A stretch of 35,250 bases of DNA from UMGS1279 sp045630265 (GTDB lineage: Bacteria; Bacillota; Clostridia; Oscillospirales; Acutalibacteraceae), in assembly GCA_045630265.1 (NCBI GenBank), contig JAZQSV010000003.1, forward strand, positions 1 to 35,250. The letters run 5' to 3'. A program made the translations under genes and the position numbers. Shown piece after piece: positions 14,667 through 22,178 of the stretch. Under the pieces are notes generated by a model. It did not search any database. It saw nothing but the letters and a program-made list of their open reading frames with translations, and was not told the origin of the DNA. Each line of letters begins with the position of its first letter. Position 1 is the first letter of the stretch.

Positions 14667-14909
14667 TTATTTTATTTCTTGTTCCAAATTTTTAAAACTC
14701 TCGGAAGTGAAGAAATCTGTAATTGTAATATCCAAACCGTCGCAAAGCTTTTTAATGGTGACAATACCCGGGTTTTTGCTTTGGTTATAAAATATAGATT
14801 TTACTGTCGTGTAGGGGATCCCGGAAAGACTTGCCAATTTGCAAAAATTTATATCCTTTTGATAACATAATTCCTCGAGTCTTGCTTTAACCGCCTCTGT
14901 GATGCTCAT
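14667..14909 (-). CDS. XRE-family helix-turn-helix regulator
   Basis: This 80-residue protein consists almost only of a Cro/C1-type DNA-binding domain: VKARLEELCYQKDINFCKLASLSGIPYTTVKSIF, then NPGIVTIKKLCDGLDITITDFF. The helix 2-turn-helix 3 is LASLSGIPYTTVKSI. The tail of about 15 residues is too short for a ligand domain. GGAGTGATAAT precedes the ATG. It is the second gene of a small minus-strand operon; a repeated ACTATATA motif near both starts is a likely binding site. Single-domain regulators of this kind often repress their own promoter, which is inference here. Confidence 0.85.
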   Translation of the reverse strand: MSITEAVKARLEELCYQKDINFCKLASLSGIPYTTVKSIFYNQSKNPGIVTIKKLCDGLDITITDFFTSESFKNLEQEIK

Positions 14910-14958
14910 ATTATCACTCCTAACGAATTAATTGTATAATTTTCGATAGGAGTGTTTA

Positions 14959-14992
14959 GACTATATATTATACTATTATACTATATATAGTC
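14959..14992. promoter_or_regulatory. Candidate operator/promoter of the XRE gene
   Basis: GACTATATAT at 14959-14968 is repeated inverted as ATATATAGTC at 14983-14992. Within it lies the perfect 12-base palindrome ACTATATATAGT (14980-14991). Two minus-strand TATAAT hexamers (14967-14972, 14975-14980) fall between the arms, so a protein bound here would block a promoter. Confidence 0.6.
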
Positions 14993-15146
14993 TTTTCAAA
15001 AGTGTTAAGGTGATAATTTCTATTAATTCCTTAGATGAGCAGCTAATACCCGACAATTTAATAGCAGCTTCCATTTCCTTTTCAATCTCTTTAGAAGAAA
15101 CATTTTCTTTGTCGGCAAGCTGCTTAATTATTGCTCTGTAATCCAT
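14976..15146 (-). CDS. Small hypothetical protein upstream of the XRE regulator
   Basis: This 56-residue protein starts MDYRAIIKQLADKENVSSKE and ends in LTLLKRLYIV. I do not recognise a named family. The start 'II-x-Q-A-x-K-E-N-V-x-x-x-E-I-E-K-E-M-x-x-A-I' resembles small clostridial helical proteins with a similar opening. It is predicted to be all-helical and without membrane segments. I chose the ATG at 15146 because an excellent AAAGGAGGTGATAAT stands before it; the frame stays open further upstream without any such site. It lies 66 bases before the XRE gene in the same direction, and its last codons overlap that gene's candidate operator. Confidence 0.7.
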   Translation of the reverse strand: MDYRAIIKQLADKENVSSKEIEKEMEAAIKLSGISCSSKELIEIITLTLLKRLYIV

Positions 15147-15167
15147 ATTATCACCTCCTTTTTTAAC

Positions 15168-15186
15168 ATTATACGATATATAGTCT
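15168..15186 (-). promoter_or_regulatory. Second copy of the ACTATATA operator at a -10 element
   Basis: On the minus strand, AGACTATATATCGTATAAT matches the XRE-gene upstream sequence AGACTATATATAGTATAAT at 18 of 19 positions. It contains a TATAAT at 15168-15173. It lies 22 bases before the start codon of the small protein, so both genes seem to share one regulator. Confidence 0.6.
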
Positions 15187-15250
15187 ATCGAAAATTGTCG
15201 AACTTTGGCGTTAATGCGAAAAAAGTTGGTTAATTTGATGGTGCAGTGCA

Positions 15251-15285
15251 AAAAAATACCCAAGCTAATTTGTAACAGCTTGGGT
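15251..15285 (-). terminator. Terminator of lysA
   Basis: On the minus strand ACCCAAGCT and AGCTTGGGT form a 9-bp stem with a 10-base loop, followed by a run of T with one A (ATTTTTTT). It begins seven bases after the lysA stop. Confidence 0.85.
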
Positions 15286-15291
15286 AAAATT

Positions 15292-16590
15292 TTATATATC
15301 ATTTTGAATGATGTCTTCTAAGGATTCCCTTTTAACCGCAATGTAAGGTGTTTTATCTTTTAGCATTAAAAGAGCGGGGCGGGGTATTCTGTTATAATTG
15401 GAAGCCATAGAATAGTTATAAGCGCCGGTGGTTAGCACCGCTATGGTTTCTCCTCTTTTGATGTTTTGCGGTAGGTTTATATTTTCCTGCAAAATATCGC
15501 CGCTTTCACAGCAACGCCCTACTAAAGAACAATTAAAATCACATTTGTCCTTTGCACGGTTTGCAAGAACTACTGTATATTCAGAACCGTATAAAGCGTA
15601 GCGTGGGTTATCGGACATACCGCCGTCCACCGAAACGTAGTTTTTGTAGCCGGGAATTTCCTTGACTGTGCCTACGGTATAAAGTGTCATACCTGCATCG
15701 GCAACAATGCTGCGGCCTGGCTCCATACGAATGGCAGGAACTGAAATGGCAAGCTCATCGCATTTTGTTTTTACAAACTCGCCGATTTTTAAAATGCTAT
15801 CATAAATATCAATTGTGCCGTCTTGTTCGGTGTATTTTACACCGAAGCCTCCGCCTAAATCAAGCTCTTTCGTAACAAAGCCGTATTTATTTTGCATATT
15901 TGCAATAAACTCCAGCATAATTTCTGCACTGTCAACAAATACCGCTTCATCAAACATTTGCGAGCCGACGTGACAGTGAAATCCCACAACAGAAATATTA
16001 GCAAGAGAAATAGCGGTTTTGGTAATTTCCTCCGCCTGCCCTGTTTCAATGGCAGAGCCGAATTTTGAGTCTACCTTACCGGTTGCAACGGCCTCATAGG
16101 TATGGGGGTCGATACCCGGAGTAAGTCGGAGTAAAACCTTAGGACAAACACCCTTTTCTTTTGCAATTTCGTCTATAGCGTAAAGCTCAAAGACACTGTC
16201 CACAACAAAGTAGCCAACGCCGTTTTCTATAGCAAATTTAATATCCTCGTCTGTTTTGTTGTTGCTGTGGAAATAGGCAAGAGAGAGGTCAAAACCGGCC
16301 TTTAAAGCGGTATATATTTCACCCATAGACACAACGTCGATGCCGAGACCTTCTTCCTTTACTATGCGGTAGATGGCCTTAAAGGAAGCCGCTTTGCTTG
16401 CATATAGGGGGAGGGCAGTACTTCCAAAAGCGTCGCACATTGCTTTTTTGTAAATGCGGCACTTTTCTCTTATTTTATTTTCATCCATAAGGTAAAGGGG
16501 AGTGCCATACTCTTTTGCAAGAATGGTAGTGTCTACACCCGCAAAACAAAGATGGCCTTTTTCATTTACCGAAATGTTGTCACAAATCAC
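15292..16590 (-). CDS. lysA: Diaminopimelate decarboxylase
   Basis: This 432-residue fold-type III PLP enzyme makes L-lysine from meso-diaminopimelate. The PLP Lys66 is in PLYASKAAS. Further family blocks are GIDVVSMGEIYTALKAG, FHCHVGSQ, ELDLGGGFGVKY, RMEPGRSIVADAG (phosphate binding), and GRCCESGDIL with the active-site Cys-Glu-Ser-Gly-Asp. GAYNYSMASNYN near the C-terminus is also typical. No lysine riboswitch is seen; the leader is only about 60 bases. A perfect promoter on the minus strand lies upstream and a terminator follows, so the gene is monocistronic. The ribosome site is TTGGAAGTGAG, moderate. The first residues MICDNISVNEKGHLCFAG fit the family. Confidence 0.96.
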   Translation of the reverse strand: MICDNISVNEKGHLCFAGVDTTILAKEYGTPLYLMDENKIREKCRIYKKAMCDAFGSTALPLYASKAASFKAIYRIVKEEGLGIDVVSMGEIYTALKAGFDLSLAYFHSNNKTDEDIKFAIENGVGYFVVDSVFELYAIDEIAKEKGVCPKVLLRLTPGIDPHTYEAVATGKVDSKFGSAIETGQAEEITKTAISLANISVVGFHCHVGSQMFDEAVFVDSAEIMLEFIANMQNKYGFVTKELDLGGGFGVKYTEQDGTIDIYDSILKIGEFVKTKCDELAISVPAIRMEPGRSIVADAGMTLYTVGTVKEIPGYKNYVSVDGGMSDNPRYALYGSEYTVVLANRAKDKCDFNCSLVGRCCESGDILQENINLPQNIKRGETIAVLTTGAYNYSMASNYNRIPRPALLMLKDKTPYIAVKRESLEDIIQNDI

Positions 16591-16619
16591 TTAAAACTCA
16601 CTTCCAACAGGGAAAATAT

Positions 16620-16634
16620 GCCCTATATAAGGGC
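16620..16634. repeat. Short inverted repeat in the lysA leader
   Basis: GCCCT and AGGGC flank ATATA. It lies about 30 bases before the lysA start, downstream of its promoter, and could be an operator or a small leader hairpin. Confidence 0.4.
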
Positions 16635-16654
16635 TAATTTAATTCTTTCACGTT

Positions 16655-16683
16655 AGTATATCACAAAGCAAAAAAATTGTCAA
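16655..16683 (-). promoter_or_regulatory. Promoter of lysA
   Basis: On the minus strand, TTGACA (16678-16683) and TATACT (16655-16660) are spaced by exactly 17 bases. Confidence 0.85.
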
Positions 16684-16690
16684 TATAGGG

Positions 16691-16767
16691 TAGAGCAGAT
16701 AATCAAAAGTCCGTTTTAAAAAGCAACAAAATAGCCTAGATGAGAAGGACTTTTATTATCTGCTCTA
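16691..16767. repeat. Long inverted repeat between the lysA and valS promoters
   Basis: The left arm (16691-16712, starting TAGAGCAGATAAT and ending AAAAGTCC) pairs with the right arm (16747-16767, from GGACTTTT to ATCTGCTCTA) over about 21 bp with a single unpaired C. The loop is 34 bases. Neither strand has a T run after the stem, and no gene ends here. It lies upstream of both divergent promoters, so it is not part of either leader. Confidence 0.75.
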
Positions 16768-16795
16768 ACTTAGAGCTTTAAAAGGTAAAAAACAA

Positions 16796-16824
16796 TTGAC
16801 AAAACTCTTTTATAGCGGTAAAAT
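16796..16824 (+). promoter_or_regulatory. Promoter of valS
   Basis: TTGACA at 16796-16801 and TAAAAT at 16819-16824 are spaced by 17 bases. The predicted leader is only about 30 bases, which leaves no room for a T-box. Confidence 0.85.
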
Positions 16825-16861
16825 ATACTGTGTATGTATTATTTTTTTGGAGGTTAGAAAA

Positions 16862-19492
16862 GTGAAGGAACTTGCAAAAACATATAATCCTTCAGAGGTT
16901 GAGGATAGGATATATGACTCTTGGCAAAAAGGCGGTTATTTTCACGCAGTGGCGGATGAAAATAAAAAGCCCTATACTATAGTTATTCCCCCACCGAACA
17001 TCACAGGCCAGCTCCATATGGGGCACGCTTTAGATAACACTTTGCAGGATATTCTTATTCGTTTTAGAAGAATGCAGGGCTATAGCACCCTTTGGATGCC
17101 CGGCACCGACCACGCATCTATCGCAACCGAAGCAAAAATTGTTGAGGCAATGAAGACAGAGGGCATTACCAAAGAAGACTTAGGTCGTGATGGCTTTTTA
17201 GAGCGCGCTTGGGCTTGGAAGGATAAGTTTGGCTCTAGAATTATTTCTCAGCTTAAAAAGCTTGGCTCATCCTGTGACTGGGAGAGGGAGCGTTTTACTC
17301 TTGATGAGGGATGTTCTAAGGCGGTTAAAGAGGTATTTGTTCGCCTATATGAAAAGGGGCTTATTTACCGTGGTGAGCGTATTATAAACTGGTGCCCACA
17401 CTGTAAAACATCTATTTCGGACGCAGAGGTTACCTACGAAGAGAAAGACGGCAATTTCTGGCACCTTCGTTACCCCTTAACCGACGGTAGCGGTTACTTA
17501 GAGCTTGCAACCACCAGACCTGAAACAATGATGGGTGATACCGCTGTTGCAGTTCACCCCGCAGATGAAAGATATAAGCACCTTGTTGGCAAAACCATTA
17601 TGCTGCCACTTATGGATAGGGAAATTCCCATTGTTGCCGACGAATACGTTGAGATGGATTTTGGTACAGGTGTTGTCAAAATTACCCCTGCGCACGACCC
17701 CAACGACTTTGAGGTAGGACTGCGTCATAATCTTCCTATCATAAACGTTATGACTGATGAGGCCGTAATAAACGAAAATGGTGGAAAATACTGTGGTATG
17801 GACCGTTACACTGCCAGAAAGGCGGTTGTGAGCGACCTTGAGGCACTTGGTCTTCTTAAAAAGGTAGAACCGATGAAGCACAATGTTGGCGCTTGTTACC
17901 GTTGTAACAGCGTTGTTGAGCCCAGAATTTCCAAGCAGTGGTTTGTTAAAATGGAGCCACTAGCAAGGCCTGCTATTGAAACGGTTAAAAACGGCGACAT
18001 TAAGCTTATTCCCCAAAGGTTTGAGAAAACATATTATAATTGGATGGAGAATATTAAGGACTGGTGTATTTCCCGCCAACTTTGGTGGGGACACAGAATT
18101 CCTGCCTATTACTGCGCTGACTGTGGAGAGGTAATAGTAGCTAAGGAAGAACCGAAGGTTTGCCCTAAATGTAAGTGTACAAAGCTTAGTCAGGATGAGG
18201 ATACACTGGATACCTGGTTTTCTTCCGCCCTTTGGCCTTTCTCCACACTTGGATGGCCAGAGGAAAATGATGATTTGAAATATTTCTACCCCACAAGTAC
18301 CCTTGTTACGGGTTACGATATTATTTTCTTCTGGGTTGCGAGAATGATTTTCTCGGGCCTTGAATATACCGGCAAGGCACCCTTTAATACCGTTTTGTTC
18401 CACGGTATTGTTCGTGATGAGCAGGGTAGAAAGATGTCTAAATCGCTTGGTAATGGTATTGACCCGCTGCTTGAAATTGAAAAGTACGGTGCCGACGCAC
18501 TTCGCTTTACCCTTGCAACCGGTAATACCCCCGGTAACGATATGCGCTATTCCTCCGATAGGGTACTGGCCAGCAGAAACTTTGCTAACAAAATTTGGAA
18601 TGCGGCGCGTTTCGTTCTTATGAATTTGGATGAGAACGAGCCCGCACCCTATATCCCCGAAAAGCTATCTTTAGAGGATAAGTGGATTTTATCTAAGTTC
18701 AATACCCTTGCAAAAGAGGTTACCGATAATCTAGAGAAGTTTGAACTTGGACTTGCGGTTGAAAAGCTTTACGACTTTATTTGGGACGTTTTCTGTGACT
18801 GGTATATTGAAATTGCTAAGATTAAGCTTGGCAGTGAATCTTTGGAGGACAAAAAGACTGCAAAGGCAGTACTTGTTTTCGTATTCAGTGAAACGTTAAA
18901 GCTTCTTCACCCCTTTATGCCATTTATTACTGAGGAAATTTGGTTGGCGCTTCCCCATAGCGGTGAAACAATTATGACCTCTAAATGGCCTGAGGTTAAT
19001 AAAGACCTTGCTTTTAGTGAGGACGAGGCAAACTTCCAGATTATTATGGATGCCATTCGCGCTATTCGCGTTCGTCGTAATGAAATGAACGTTCCGCCCT
19101 CCAGAAAGGCAAACCTTGTTATTGTGTCTGATAAGGGTGAGCTATTTAGCGGCTCTGAGGCAATTATTAAGCGCCTTGCCTATGCAAGCAGTATTTCCTT
19201 TGATGAAAATGCCGACCTGCAGGGCGCAGTTTGTGTTATTACCGATGCGGCTAAGATTTATATGCCTATGAGCGACCTTTTAGACCTTTCGGCTGAACTT
19301 GAGCGCCTTGAAAAGGAACTTAAAAAGGCAAACGAGGATAAAGAGTTTTTCGAAAGAAAACTTAATAATCCCGGTTTTGTGGCTAAGGCGCCCGAAAAGG
19401 TTGTAGCAGAGCAAAGAGAGCAACTTTCAAAGGTACTTGAAAAGCTAGAGAATATAAATCAAAGCATTGCCGATATTAAAGCGCAAATGTAA
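16862..19492 (+). CDS. valS: Valyl-tRNA synthetase
   Basis: This 876-residue class I synthetase charges tRNA-Val. The HIGH signature appears as QLHMGHALD (His52 to His55) after PPPNITG. The editing domain includes TTRPETMMGDTAVAVHP and VVKITPAHDPNDFEVG. The KMSKS loop is GRKMSKSLGNG. DTWFSSALWPFSTLGW and the zinc-like CADCGEVIV...CPKCKC ribbon are also present. The last 60 residues form the coiled-coil arm (LERLEKELKKANEDKEF). I chose the GTG at 16862 because GGAGG stands at 16849-16853; a longer open frame would start inside the promoter. It has its own promoter and terminator. Confidence 0.97.
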   Translation: MKELAKTYNPSEVEDRIYDSWQKGGYFHAVADENKKPYTIVIPPPNITGQLHMGHALDNTLQDILIRFRRMQGYSTLWMPGTDHASIATEAKIVEAMKTEGITKEDLGRDGFLERAWAWKDKFGSRIISQLKKLGSSCDWERERFTLDEGCSKAVKEVFVRLYEKGLIYRGERIINWCPHCKTSISDAEVTYEEKDGNFWHLRYPLTDGSGYLELATTRPETMMGDTAVAVHPADERYKHLVGKTIMLPLMDREIPIVADEYVEMDFGTGVVKITPAHDPNDFEVGLRHNLPIINVMTDEAVINENGGKYCGMDRYTARKAVVSDLEALGLLKKVEPMKHNVGACYRCNSVVEPRISKQWFVKMEPLARPAIETVKNGDIKLIPQRFEKTYYNWMENIKDWCISRQLWWGHRIPAYYCADCGEVIVAKEEPKVCPKCKCTKLSQDEDTLDTWFSSALWPFSTLGWPEENDDLKYFYPTSTLVTGYDIIFFWVARMIFSGLEYTGKAPFNTVLFHGIVRDEQGRKMSKSLGNGIDPLLEIEKYGADALRFTLATGNTPGNDMRYSSDRVLASRNFANKIWNAARFVLMNLDENEPAPYIPEKLSLEDKWILSKFNTLAKEVTDNLEKFELGLAVEKLYDFIWDVFCDWYIEIAKIKLGSESLEDKKTAKAVLVFVFSETLKLLHPFMPFITEEIWLALPHSGETIMTSKWPEVNKDLAFSEDEANFQIIMDAIRAIRVRRNEMNVPPSRKANLVIVSDKGELFSGSEAIIKRLAYASSISFDENADLQGAVCVITDAAKIYMPMSDLLDLSAELERLEKELKKANEDKEFFERKLNNPGFVAKAPEKVVAEQREQLSKVLEKLENINQSIADIKAQM

Positions 19493-19519
19493 TTTTAAAA
19501 GTAAAATCGAAACCAAAAC

Positions 19520-19551
19520 AAAAGACCCGTAGTTTTTACTACGGGTCTTTT
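19520..19551. terminator. Bidirectional terminator between valS and fba
   Basis: AAAAGACCCGTAG and CTACGGGTCTTTT form a 13-bp perfect stem with a six-base loop. It stops the two converging genes. Confidence 0.92.
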
Positions 19552-19575
19552 AATATAAAAGGCATTTAGTTTAAA

Positions 19576-20511
19576 TTATGCTTTGCCCTCGCAACCAAGA
19601 ACGTTTTGAATCTTGTGTGCTACCATACCCTTAATAGCGGCGCGGCCGTCGCCAAGGTACTGTCTGGGGTCAAAGTGGTCTGCGTTTTCTGCTAAGTGCT
19701 TGCGAACTGCACCGGTAAGAGCCAAACGAAGGTCAGAGTCAATGTTAATCTTACAAACTGCCATTGTGGCGGCTTTTCTTAGCATATCCTCAGGAATACC
19801 AATAGCATCGGGCATTTTACCGCCGTAGGTGTTAATCATCTCAACAAACTCAGGCACAACGGAGGAAGCACCGTGTAAAACAATGGGGAAGTTTGGAAGA
19901 CGTTTGCTAACCTCTTCCAAAATGTCAAAGCGAAGCTGAGGATTCTGGCCGGGCTTGAATTTGTATGCGCCGTGGCTTGTACCAATAGCAATAGCCAAGG
20001 AATCAACGCCTGTGCGGGTAACAAAGTCATAAACCTGGTCGGGGTTTGTGAAGGAAGCGTCCTCTGCAGAAACGTTAACGTCATCCTCAATACCTGCAAG
20101 CTGGCCAAGCTCACCTTCAACAGTTACACCACGCTCGTGAGCGTAGTCAACAACCTTTTTGGTAAGAGCAACGTTGTCCTCATAGTCAAGGTGAGAACCG
20201 TCAATCATAACCGAGGTAAAGCCGCCGTCAATACAACTTTTGCAAAGCTCAAACGAATCACCATGGTCAAGGTGAAGAGCAATGGGAAGACCGGTTTCTT
20301 CAACCGCTGCCTCAACAAGTTTTACAAGGTAGGTGTGGTTTGCATACTTACGTGCGCCTGCAGAAACCTGTAAAATAAGGGGGGCGTTAAGATCTTTTGC
20401 AGCTTCGGTAATACCTTGGATAATTTCCATGTTGTTAACGTTGAATGCGCCAACAGCATAACCGCCCTCATAGGCCTTTTTGAACATTTCTTTTGTGTTT
20501 ACAAGTGGCAT
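19576..20511 (-). CDS. fba: Class II fructose-1,6-bisphosphate aldolase
   Basis: This 311-residue zinc enzyme of glycolysis and gluconeogenesis splits fructose-1,6-bisphosphate. The start PLVNTKEMFKKAYEGGYAVGAFNVNNMEI is typical. The catalytic Asp82 and zinc ligand His83 are in ALHLDHGDSFE. Further ligands lie in VEGELGQLAG, GTSHGAYKF and IVLHGASSV. I preferred the ATG at 20511 over an in-frame GTG at 20520, because the GGAG ribosome site is too close to the GTG. It lies downstream of the DNA glycosylase gene in the same direction, but with about 100 bases between, which include an inverted repeat and a TATAAT. Confidence 0.96.
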   Translation of the reverse strand: MPLVNTKEMFKKAYEGGYAVGAFNVNNMEIIQGITEAAKDLNAPLILQVSAGARKYANHTYLVKLVEAAVEETGLPIALHLDHGDSFELCKSCIDGGFTSVMIDGSHLDYEDNVALTKKVVDYAHERGVTVEGELGQLAGIEDDVNVSAEDASFTNPDQVYDFVTRTGVDSLAIAIGTSHGAYKFKPGQNPQLRFDILEEVSKRLPNFPIVLHGASSVVPEFVEMINTYGGKMPDAIGIPEDMLRKAATMAVCKINIDSDLRLALTGAVRKHLAENADHFDPRQYLGDGRAAIKGMVAHKIQNVLGCEGKA

Positions 20512-20561
20512 AATTTTCACACTCCATATTTTATTTACAAAAACTATTATACTATATTTTT

Positions 20562-20589
20562 TATGTAAAATAAAGTACTATTTTACATA
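20562..20589. repeat. Inverted repeat upstream of fba
   Basis: TATGTAAAATA at 20562-20572 and TATTTTACATA at 20579-20589 are perfect 11-base arms around AAGTAC. The repeat lies about 50 bases before fba and just upstream of a minus-strand TATAAT. It has no T tract, so an operator is more likely than a terminator. Confidence 0.55.
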
Positions 20590-20612
20590 TTTAATAAAAA
20601 ATAACGTAAATT

Positions 20613-21458
20613 TTAGTTTTTTTCATTTTGCGTGCGAATAAAATGGAAGATATACTGCTGTACAATACCTGCACAGTCGTTAAATTCGCTTGGAAAACCA
20701 TTGGCAAAAAGGGTTTCAAGCGCTCTTTTTATCCAAACGTCAATGGGAAAGGATTCTATAAATCCCATACCATATAAAAGTGTGCAGTCAGCTACCTTTT
20801 TGCCAACACCCTTAATAGTCATAAGTGTGTTCCTGGCGTCGTCAATCGGCATTTCGCAAACTTCATTTAAATCTATCTCACTACTGCACTTTTTAGCGGC
20901 ATCTAAAATATATTTTGCTCTAAACCCTGAACGAAGCGGTGCTAAATCTTCAACAGATAAATCCTTTAGCCTCTCAGGGGTGGGAAAGGTGTAAAGGCCG
21001 TTTTCAAGCGGCTCACCAAAATTTTCGCAAAGCCTTTGAATAATGCCTTTTATTCTTGGAATGTTGTTATTTTGGGATATTATAAAGGAACAAAGCGCCT
21101 CCCACGGCTCTTGCTTTAATATTCTTATACCACTAGTGGTATTTAGCATAGGGGCAATTATTTCGCTTTTAGCACAGCGGTTTAAAATTTCATTATAATC
21201 TCTGTTAAAATCAAAATAAACCGACCAAATGCTTTCAAAATCTTCACTTGTGGTGTTATAGAAAATAACGTCGCTACCTACCTGTTTTACTTTTAGGTAT
21301 TTACCAAAGGCCACGCCGTGAAAGGCGTCGTCATCGGTTTTTGCCCAGCGAAAAGCCTGCCCGCAGTCCAGGGTAAGGGCTAAATCAAAGGGAGTTATGT
21401 TTTTTGCTAAAAAGTCGCCCAAAACGTCTTCACCTCTTGAAAAAACTTTCAAAATCAT
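20613..21458 (-). CDS. ogg: 8-oxoguanine DNA glycosylase (OGG1 type, HhH-GPD)
   Basis: The 281-residue repair enzyme removes oxidised guanine and nicks the strand. The N-terminal OGG_N domain carries ALTLDCGQAFRW, followed by FIISQNNNIPRIKGII. The helix-hairpin-helix is LMTIKGVGKKVADCTLLYG with the catalytic Lys221, and Asp240 in SFPIDVWIKR completes the active site (equivalents of human Lys249 and Asp268). The start is uncertain. The ATG at 21458 has no ribosome site but lies where transcription from a TTGTAT-17-TATTAT promoter would begin, so the mRNA may be leaderless. A TTG a dozen codons downstream has GAGGTG before it. It matches the Clostridium-type bacterial OGG group. Confidence 0.92.
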   Translation of the reverse strand: MILKVFSRGEDVLGDFLAKNITPFDLALTLDCGQAFRWAKTDDDAFHGVAFGKYLKVKQVGSDVIFYNTTSEDFESIWSVYFDFNRDYNEILNRCAKSEIIAPMLNTTSGIRILKQEPWEALCSFIISQNNNIPRIKGIIQRLCENFGEPLENGLYTFPTPERLKDLSVEDLAPLRSGFRAKYILDAAKKCSSEIDLNEVCEMPIDDARNTLMTIKGVGKKVADCTLLYGMGFIESFPIDVWIKRALETLFANGFPSEFNDCAGIVQQYIFHFIRTQNEKN

Positions 21459-21518
21459 TTATTATATAATACAGTATTAGGTAAAAAAATACAAGGTAAA
21501 AAAGAAAGGAAATTTCTT

Positions 21519-22178
21519 ATGCGTGAGGATATTTGTACCATTCCGGTTACCGACGTCTTTGAGGAAAATGACGGTTGTCCCATATGCCGAATGTATAAAA
21601 AGCTAGAACAAAGGGCGCTGGATTATATTTTGGGCGCCGCTATGATGGAGCCGGACGTTCGAATTATGACCAATAAGGTGGGCTTTTGCGGAAAGCATTT
21701 AGACTATATGGCAAACAAAAAGGGCGGACTTCCCATAGCTTTAATGCTTGAAACCCATTTAGAGGAAATAGAATATAAAACCTTCCGCACCGTTCAAAAG
21801 GACGCAAAAAACGTTGCCCCTTTCCTTAAAAGCTGTTTTGTTTGTGAAAAGGTAGAGTGGGGGATGGAACGTATGCTTGAAACCATTTATATTACCTTTG
21901 AAAGGGATAAGGATTTCAGGGAGATGTTTTTGTCTCAATCTACATTTTGTTTGCCCCATTTTGAAGGCCTTATTGGCGGCGTACCTAAATCCAGACTTAA
22001 AAAATACAAAAGTGAATTTTGTAAAGGCCTAACCGAAATCACCTTTAAGACCTTAGACGAAATTAGAAAAGATTTAAAGCATTACGCATCTATGTTTGAT
22101 TACCGTAACAGCGGTCCCGACGCCGATTGGGGAAATTCAAAAACTGCAATTGAACGGGCTGTAAATTTTTTAAAATAA
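21519..22178 (+). CDS. DUF6062 family protein, two CxxC/CxxH modules
   Basis: This 219-residue cytosolic protein has a regular set of Cys and His pairs: C20-P-I-C23 then C57-x2-H60, and again C106-x2-C109 then C144-x2-H147. This suggests two similar zinc sites, each made of CxxC plus CxxH, and an internal duplication. It resembles the DUF6062 proteins common in Clostridia, whose function is unknown and which are sometimes mislabelled as transporter parts. The start CTIPVTDVFEENDGCPIC is typical. AGAAAGGAAA stands before the ATG. It is divergent from the glycosylase gene with a short shared upstream region and has no obvious operon partner. Confidence 0.75.
   Translation: MREDICTIPVTDVFEENDGCPICRMYKKLEQRALDYILGAAMMEPDVRIMTNKVGFCGKHLDYMANKKGGLPIALMLETHLEEIEYKTFRTVQKDAKNVAPFLKSCFVCEKVEWGMERMLETIYITFERDKDFREMFLSQSTFCLPHFEGLIGGVPKSRLKKYKSEFCKGLTEITFKTLDEIRKDLKHYASMFDYRNSGPDADWGNSKTAIERAVNFLK

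Noticed and set aside
14994..15302. A 108-residue protein instead of the 56-residue one
   Set aside because: The longer version would run across the promoter-like repeat and the lysA terminator, and only the inner ATG has the strong AAAGGAGGTG site.
16591..16690. A lysine riboswitch before lysA
   Set aside because: The leader is only about 60 bases between the -10 and the start codon, far too short; only one small palindrome is present.
16591..16861. A T-box riboswitch before valS
   Set aside because: A perfect promoter at 16796-16824 leaves a leader of about 30 bases, and no T-box sequence or antiterminator is seen. The inverted repeat lies upstream of that promoter.
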